Shown here: positions 61,535 through 64,000 of the stretch, piece after piece
Position numbering within the stretch: position 1 is the first letter of the stretch
How the letters are laid out: every line of letters starts with the position of its first letter
Source: Streptomyces xylophagus
GTDB lineage: Bacteria; Actinomycetota; Actinomycetes; Streptomycetales; Streptomycetaceae
Reading direction: 5' to 3'
Assembly: GCF_000716435.1 (NCBI RefSeq)
Contig: NZ_JNWO01000015.1
Coordinates: 62,001-126,000 of the forward strand
DNA: 64,000 nt
Notes under the pieces: model-generated
The model's database searches: none
The model's input: only the letters and a program-made list of their open reading frames with translations
Told to the model about the DNA's origin: nothing
Position numbers and translations under genes: made by a program

Positions 61535-61685
61535 CATCGCCGAGTCCCCGTACGGCGCGAGCCAGGGGAGCCGGGGACCCACATCAAGAGTCCCTGGGGT
61601 GAATCGGACGCCCGCGCACCGCGAGGGGGTCCGTAGGAGACCTTCCTGCTCCGAACCCGTCAGCTAACCCGGTAGGCGAGAAGGA
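61535..61685 (+). ncRNA. c-di-AMP riboswitch (ydaO-yuaA type)
   Basis: The leader of the M23 peptidase gene carries the conserved blocks of this riboswitch class: GCCGAGTCC near 61539, GGGGTGAATC near 61577, and the highly conserved CCGAACCCGTCAGCTAACCC plus GGTAGGCG at 61651-61678. In Streptomyces these elements switch off cell-wall hydrolase genes when cyclic di-AMP is high. The ribosome-binding region of the gene follows about 20 bases later. Confidence 0.95.
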
Positions 61686-61705
61686 AGGAAAGGACCAGCC
61701 ACTTC

Positions 61706-62461
61706 ATGGCGTTCACCCGCGCCACCGGGAAGCACCGTCGCCCGAGCCGGACCCACCGCACCACCGTTCGTGTCGCCAGTGTCGCGGCTCTCACCACCAC
61801 CGGCGTCGTCGGCACCCTGGCAAGCGCCCCCGCGTTCGCCGCGGAGCCCACCCCCGAACAGACCGGCCTCACCCCCGTCGTCGCCATGGGCGACGCCGTG
61901 GCCGAGAAGATCGACGCCCAGGCCGCCGCACAGAGGCAGGCCGCCGCCGAGACGCTCGCCGAGGAGACCGCCCGCGCCAAGGCCGCCGCGCAGGCCGAGG
62001 CGGCCCGTGCGGCCGACGCGCGCGCCGCCCGCGAGGCCGAGCGCAAGAAGCTCAACACCTTCGTCGCGCCGGTCTACGGCTCGTACGTCTCCACCGGCTA
62101 CAAGACCGGCGGTTCCCTCTGGTCCTCCGGGGCCCACACGGGCATCGACTTCCACGCCTCGACCGGCACCTCCGTCCACGCGGTGGGCTCCGGCACCGTC
62201 GTCGAGGCCGGCTGGGGTGGCTCTTACGGCAACGAGGTCGTGATCAGGATGGCCGACGGCATGTACACCATGTACGGCCATCTGTCGTCCATCGGTGTCT
62301 CCGTCGGCCAGACGGTCACCCCGGGTCAGCAGATCGGCCTCTCCGGGGCGACCGGCAACGTCACCGGACCGCACCTCCACTTCGAGGCCCGGACGACCGC
62401 CGAGTACGGCTCCGACGTCGACCCCGTCGCCTACCTCCGCAAGCACGGTGTGAACGTCTGA
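61706..62461 (+). CDS. Secreted M23 (LytM-type) peptidoglycan endopeptidase
   Basis: A 251-residue secreted protein. A signal peptide of about 50 residues (ending ...ASAPAFAAEP) is followed by an Ala/Glu-rich coiled-coil helix (about 65-112) and a C-terminal LytM domain. Zinc ligands are His and Asp in GAHTGIDFHA, and His in GPHLHFEAR; MYGHLS supplies the other catalytic His. It cleaves peptide cross-bridges in peptidoglycan. ATG 61706 follows the c-di-AMP riboswitch, so synthesis is predicted to respond to osmotic or wall signals. Confidence 0.95.
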   Translation: MAFTRATGKHRRPSRTHRTTVRVASVAALTTTGVVGTLASAPAFAAEPTPEQTGLTPVVAMGDAVAEKIDAQAAAQRQAAAETLAEETARAKAAAQAEAARAADARAAREAERKKLNTFVAPVYGSYVSTGYKTGGSLWSSGAHTGIDFHASTGTSVHAVGSGTVVEAGWGGSYGNEVVIRMADGMYTMYGHLSSIGVSVGQTVTPGQQIGLSGATGNVTGPHLHFEARTTAEYGSDVDPVAYLRKHGVNV

Positions 62462-62480
62462 CGACACAGTGCCGCACTTC

Positions 62481-62514
62481 CCGAAGCCCTGGCCCGCCCG
62501 GCCGGGGCTTTCGG
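62481..62514 (+). terminator. M23 gene terminator hairpin
   Basis: CCGAAGCCCTGG (62481-62492) pairs with CCGGGGCTTTCGG (62502-62514), with one or two bulges, 19 bases after the stop codon. Confidence 0.75.
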
Positions 62515-62543
62515 CGTTTCCGGAGCCCTCCTGTCCAAAAAAT

Positions 62544-62553
62544 ATCCATGGAT
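62544..62553. promoter_or_regulatory. Palindrome upstream of the GntR gene
   Basis: ATCCATGGAT is a perfect 10-bp palindrome in a short AT-rich stretch (gtccaaaaaatatcc...), about 100 bases before the GntR start. It could be an autoregulatory site. Confidence 0.35.
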
Positions 62554-62649
62554 TCCGGTCCGCCATCGGAAATTCCCGCTCATTGCAATAGAGTCACGGA
62601 ACACACGTCAATCGTCGACGTTTCACGGGGATTAAGGCGGAGGTCGGAC

Positions 62650-63354
62650 ATGCGTATTCCGGCGCACTCGGTATGCACGGCGATCCGGGACGACATCGTC
62701 GCCGGTGTCTACGAGCGCGGCAGCCGGCTCACCGAGGAACTCCTCGCGCGCCGGTACGGCGTCTCGCGCGTCCCCGTCCGGGAGGCCCTGCGCACGCTGG
62801 AGGCCGAGGGGTTCGTGGTGACCCGGCGGCACGCGGGCGCGTGCGTCGCGGAACCGACCGAGCAGGAGGCCGCCGACCTGCTGGAGATGCGGATGCTGCT
62901 GGAGCCGCTCGGCGCCTCGCGGGCCGCCCAGCGGCGCACCGAGGCCCACCTGAAGGTGCTGCGCGGCCTCGTCAGGCTGGGCCAGGAGCGCGCCAGGAGG
63001 GGCAACAGCGAGGATCTGCGCTCCCTGGGCAGCTGGTTCCACGAGACGCTCGCGCAGGCCTCCGGGAGCCCCGCGCTGACCTCGATGCTGACCCAGCTGC
63101 GGCACAAGATCGCCTGGATGTACGCGGTGGACGCGCCGGCCAACCCCGTCGAGTCCTGGGCCGAGCACGGGGCCATCGTGGACGCGGTGGCGCGCGGCGA
63201 CAGCGAGCGGGCGCGGGCGATCACGGCGCTGCACACCGAGCGCGCGGGCACCGCGCACCGGCTGCGCTTTCCCGGCGGGGCGAACGGCGCGAACGGCACG
63301 GACCGTGTGAGGACTTCGCAACCTCCCGTAAACATGTCCGGCCTGCGGCATTAA
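62650..63354 (+). CDS. GntR/FadR-family transcriptional regulator
   Basis: A 234-residue regulator. The winged helix covers about residues 5-72 (VCTAIRDDIVAGVYERGSRL ... RYGVSRVPVREALRTLEAEG), followed by an all-helical FCD ligand domain (MRMLLEPLGASRAAQ ... GSWFHETLAQASGSPALTSML ... EHGAIVDAVARGDSERARA) with His residues that usually bind a metal or acid ligand. ATG 62650 has GGAGG at ideal spacing. It is convergent with ptsH across a terminator; any link to sugar control is only suggested by position. Confidence 0.92.
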   Translation: MRIPAHSVCTAIRDDIVAGVYERGSRLTEELLARRYGVSRVPVREALRTLEAEGFVVTRRHAGACVAEPTEQEAADLLEMRMLLEPLGASRAAQRRTEAHLKVLRGLVRLGQERARRGNSEDLRSLGSWFHETLAQASGSPALTSMLTQLRHKIAWMYAVDAPANPVESWAEHGAIVDAVARGDSERARAITALHTERAGTAHRLRFPGGANGANGTDRVRTSQPPVNMSGLRH

Positions 63355-63422
63355 CACGGGCACCGTATACAAAGAAGAGGTAATTCGCGGGGGATTATTT
63401 CTGCTGCCCGTAAGTGGAAAAG

Positions 63423-63458
63423 CGAAGGGCTCGCCCGGTAATTCGGACGAGCCCTTCG
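63423..63458. terminator. Bidirectional terminator between GntR gene and ptsH
   Basis: Perfect 11-bp stem CGAAGGGCTCG (63423-63433) and CGAGCCCTTCG (63448-63458). A second hairpin (TTGCGG ... CCGCAA, 63462-63498) with a T-rich loop follows, closer to ptsH. Confidence 0.88.
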
Positions 63459-63516
63459 AGGTTGCGGTGCATCGTTTTTTGGGCGAAAAGCGCCGCAATC
63501 CTCAATTGGGTGCTGC

Positions 63517-63798
63517 TCAGACCGTTTCGGGGAGTTCCTCGAGACCCTCCGCGACCAGCTTCGCCAGTCGGTCGAGGGCCGCGTCCGCGCCCTCGGCCTC
63601 GGAGGCGAGGACGATCTCCTCGCCGCCCTGGGCGCCCAGGCCCAGAACCGCGAGCATGGAGGCCGCGTTGACGGGGTTGCCGTCGGCCTTGGCGATCGTC
63701 ACGGGGATACCTGCGGCCGTGGTGGCCCGGACGAAGATGGAGGCGGGGCGGGCGTGAAGGCCCTCCGCCCAGCCGACGTTGACGCGGCGCTCAGCCAT
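63517..63798 (-). CDS. ptsH: Phosphocarrier protein HPr
   Basis: HPr passes phosphate from enzyme I to the sugar-specific IIA components of the PTS. The 93-residue protein has the active-site His15 in GLHARPAS and a Ser47 in NAASMLAVLGLGAQ at the regulatory-serine position. The family length is normal. ATG 63798 is preceded on its strand by GAAGGG. In Streptomyces ptsH is separate from ptsI and crr, as here, and the neighbouring GntR gene order is the same as remembered for S. coelicolor SCO5840-SCO5841. Confidence 0.96.
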   Translation of the reverse strand: MAERRVNVGWAEGLHARPASIFVRATTAAGIPVTIAKADGNPVNAASMLAVLGLGAQGGEEIVLASEAEGADAALDRLAKLVAEGLEELPETV

Positions 63799-63986
63799 GT
63801 GATGCTGCCCTTCAGAGTCTCAGGGTTGTCTAGACCAGTTTCCCACACGTGAAGCGAGCCCGGACCGGTCCCGTGGACCGTCCGGAGCGGGTGGTCGGAC
63901 CGCGGCCTCGGCCCGTCTTCCCCATGCTGCTTTCTCCCACAGACTGCCTCGCGCCGTTGTCGGACGCGAGCCGTACGCTGGGGCCC

Positions 63987-64000
63987 ATGCAGACCTCGTC
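63987..64000 (+). CDS. Start of the next gene (truncated by window end)
   Basis: ATG 63987 followed by CAG ACC TCG begins a plus-strand frame encoding MQTS and continuing past the edge. The position, divergent from ptsH, fits the GNAT/acyl-CoA synthetase-type gene I remember in S. coelicolor, but four codons cannot confirm this. Confidence 0.35.

Noticed and set aside
1..64000. tRNA, rRNA, insertion sequences, prophage or CRISPR arrays
   Set aside because: None recognised on reading both strands; a tRNA scan was not possible.

Overview
The window is a stretch of a Streptomyces chromosome. The base composition is very GC-rich, starts are often GTG or TTG, stop-start overlaps (GTGA/ATGA) are frequent, and developmental genes are present. 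From memory, the gene order matches the S. coelicolor core segment of about SCO5798-SCO5842, with landmarks lexA, nrdR-nrdJ, rnhB, whiH, hrdB, parE, parC and ptsH. No rRNA, tRNA, CRISPR array, insertion sequence or phage gene was seen.

Layout. 0-5.3 kb: end of a lipoprotein gene, then a three-gene operon of the NRPS-independent siderophore type (class III aminotransferase, IucA/IucC synthetase, GNAT acyltransferase). 5.4-12.6 kb: DNA repair and nucleotide metabolism (DinG-like helicase, LexA with an SOS box, NrdR with NrdR boxes, B12-dependent ribonucleotide reductase NrdJ). 12.7-19.1 kb: small enzymes and hypotheticals (DUF6215-like, TerD-like, DUF4937-like, histidine phosphatase, ADP-ribosylglycohydrolase), then an MFS exporter divergent from its TetR regulator with two inverted-repeat operators. 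19.2-29.3 kb: RNase HII, a helicase-lobe-like protein, a RecQ fused to a phosphoribosyltransferase-like domain, a DUF4192 protein, a glycogen-debranching-like protein with a TTA codon, and a Nudix-winged-helix protein of NrtR type. 29.3-38.4 kb: an ABC ATPase-permease fusion with degenerate catalytic motifs, then whiH, hrdB, a secreted trypsin-like protease, a small zinc-ribbon protein and parE. 38.6-41 kb: membrane protein plus NarL-type two-component system. 41-49.4 kb: DUF485/solute symporter pair and an NMT1/TauA-type ABC transporter flanked by two paralogous CitB-type response regulators, only one of which has a CitA-type kinase. 49.5-53 kb: an iron-box-controlled sucrase/ferredoxin-like gene and two divergent citrate synthase-like genes, one carrying an N-terminal DNA-binding domain. 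53.2-54.1 kb: two small accessory genes of somewhat lower GC. 54.4-64 kb: COG0523 GTPase, parC, an M16 peptidase pair, an M23 peptidase behind a c-di-AMP (ydaO-type) riboswitch, a GntR regulator, HPr (ptsH) and the first codons of the next gene.

The most promising less-described items are: the HTH-citrate synthase fusion facing a second citrate synthase across an AT-rich 11-bp inverted repeat; the conserved-looking pseudo-ATPase ABC fusion next to whiH; the RecQ-phosphoribosyltransferase fusion; the duplicated response regulators with GCGAGCAAAA repeats; the orphan siderophore operon; and the DUF6082/small-ORF insertion in otherwise core sequence. All functional statements rest on reading the sequence and remembered family knowledge; no database search was run.
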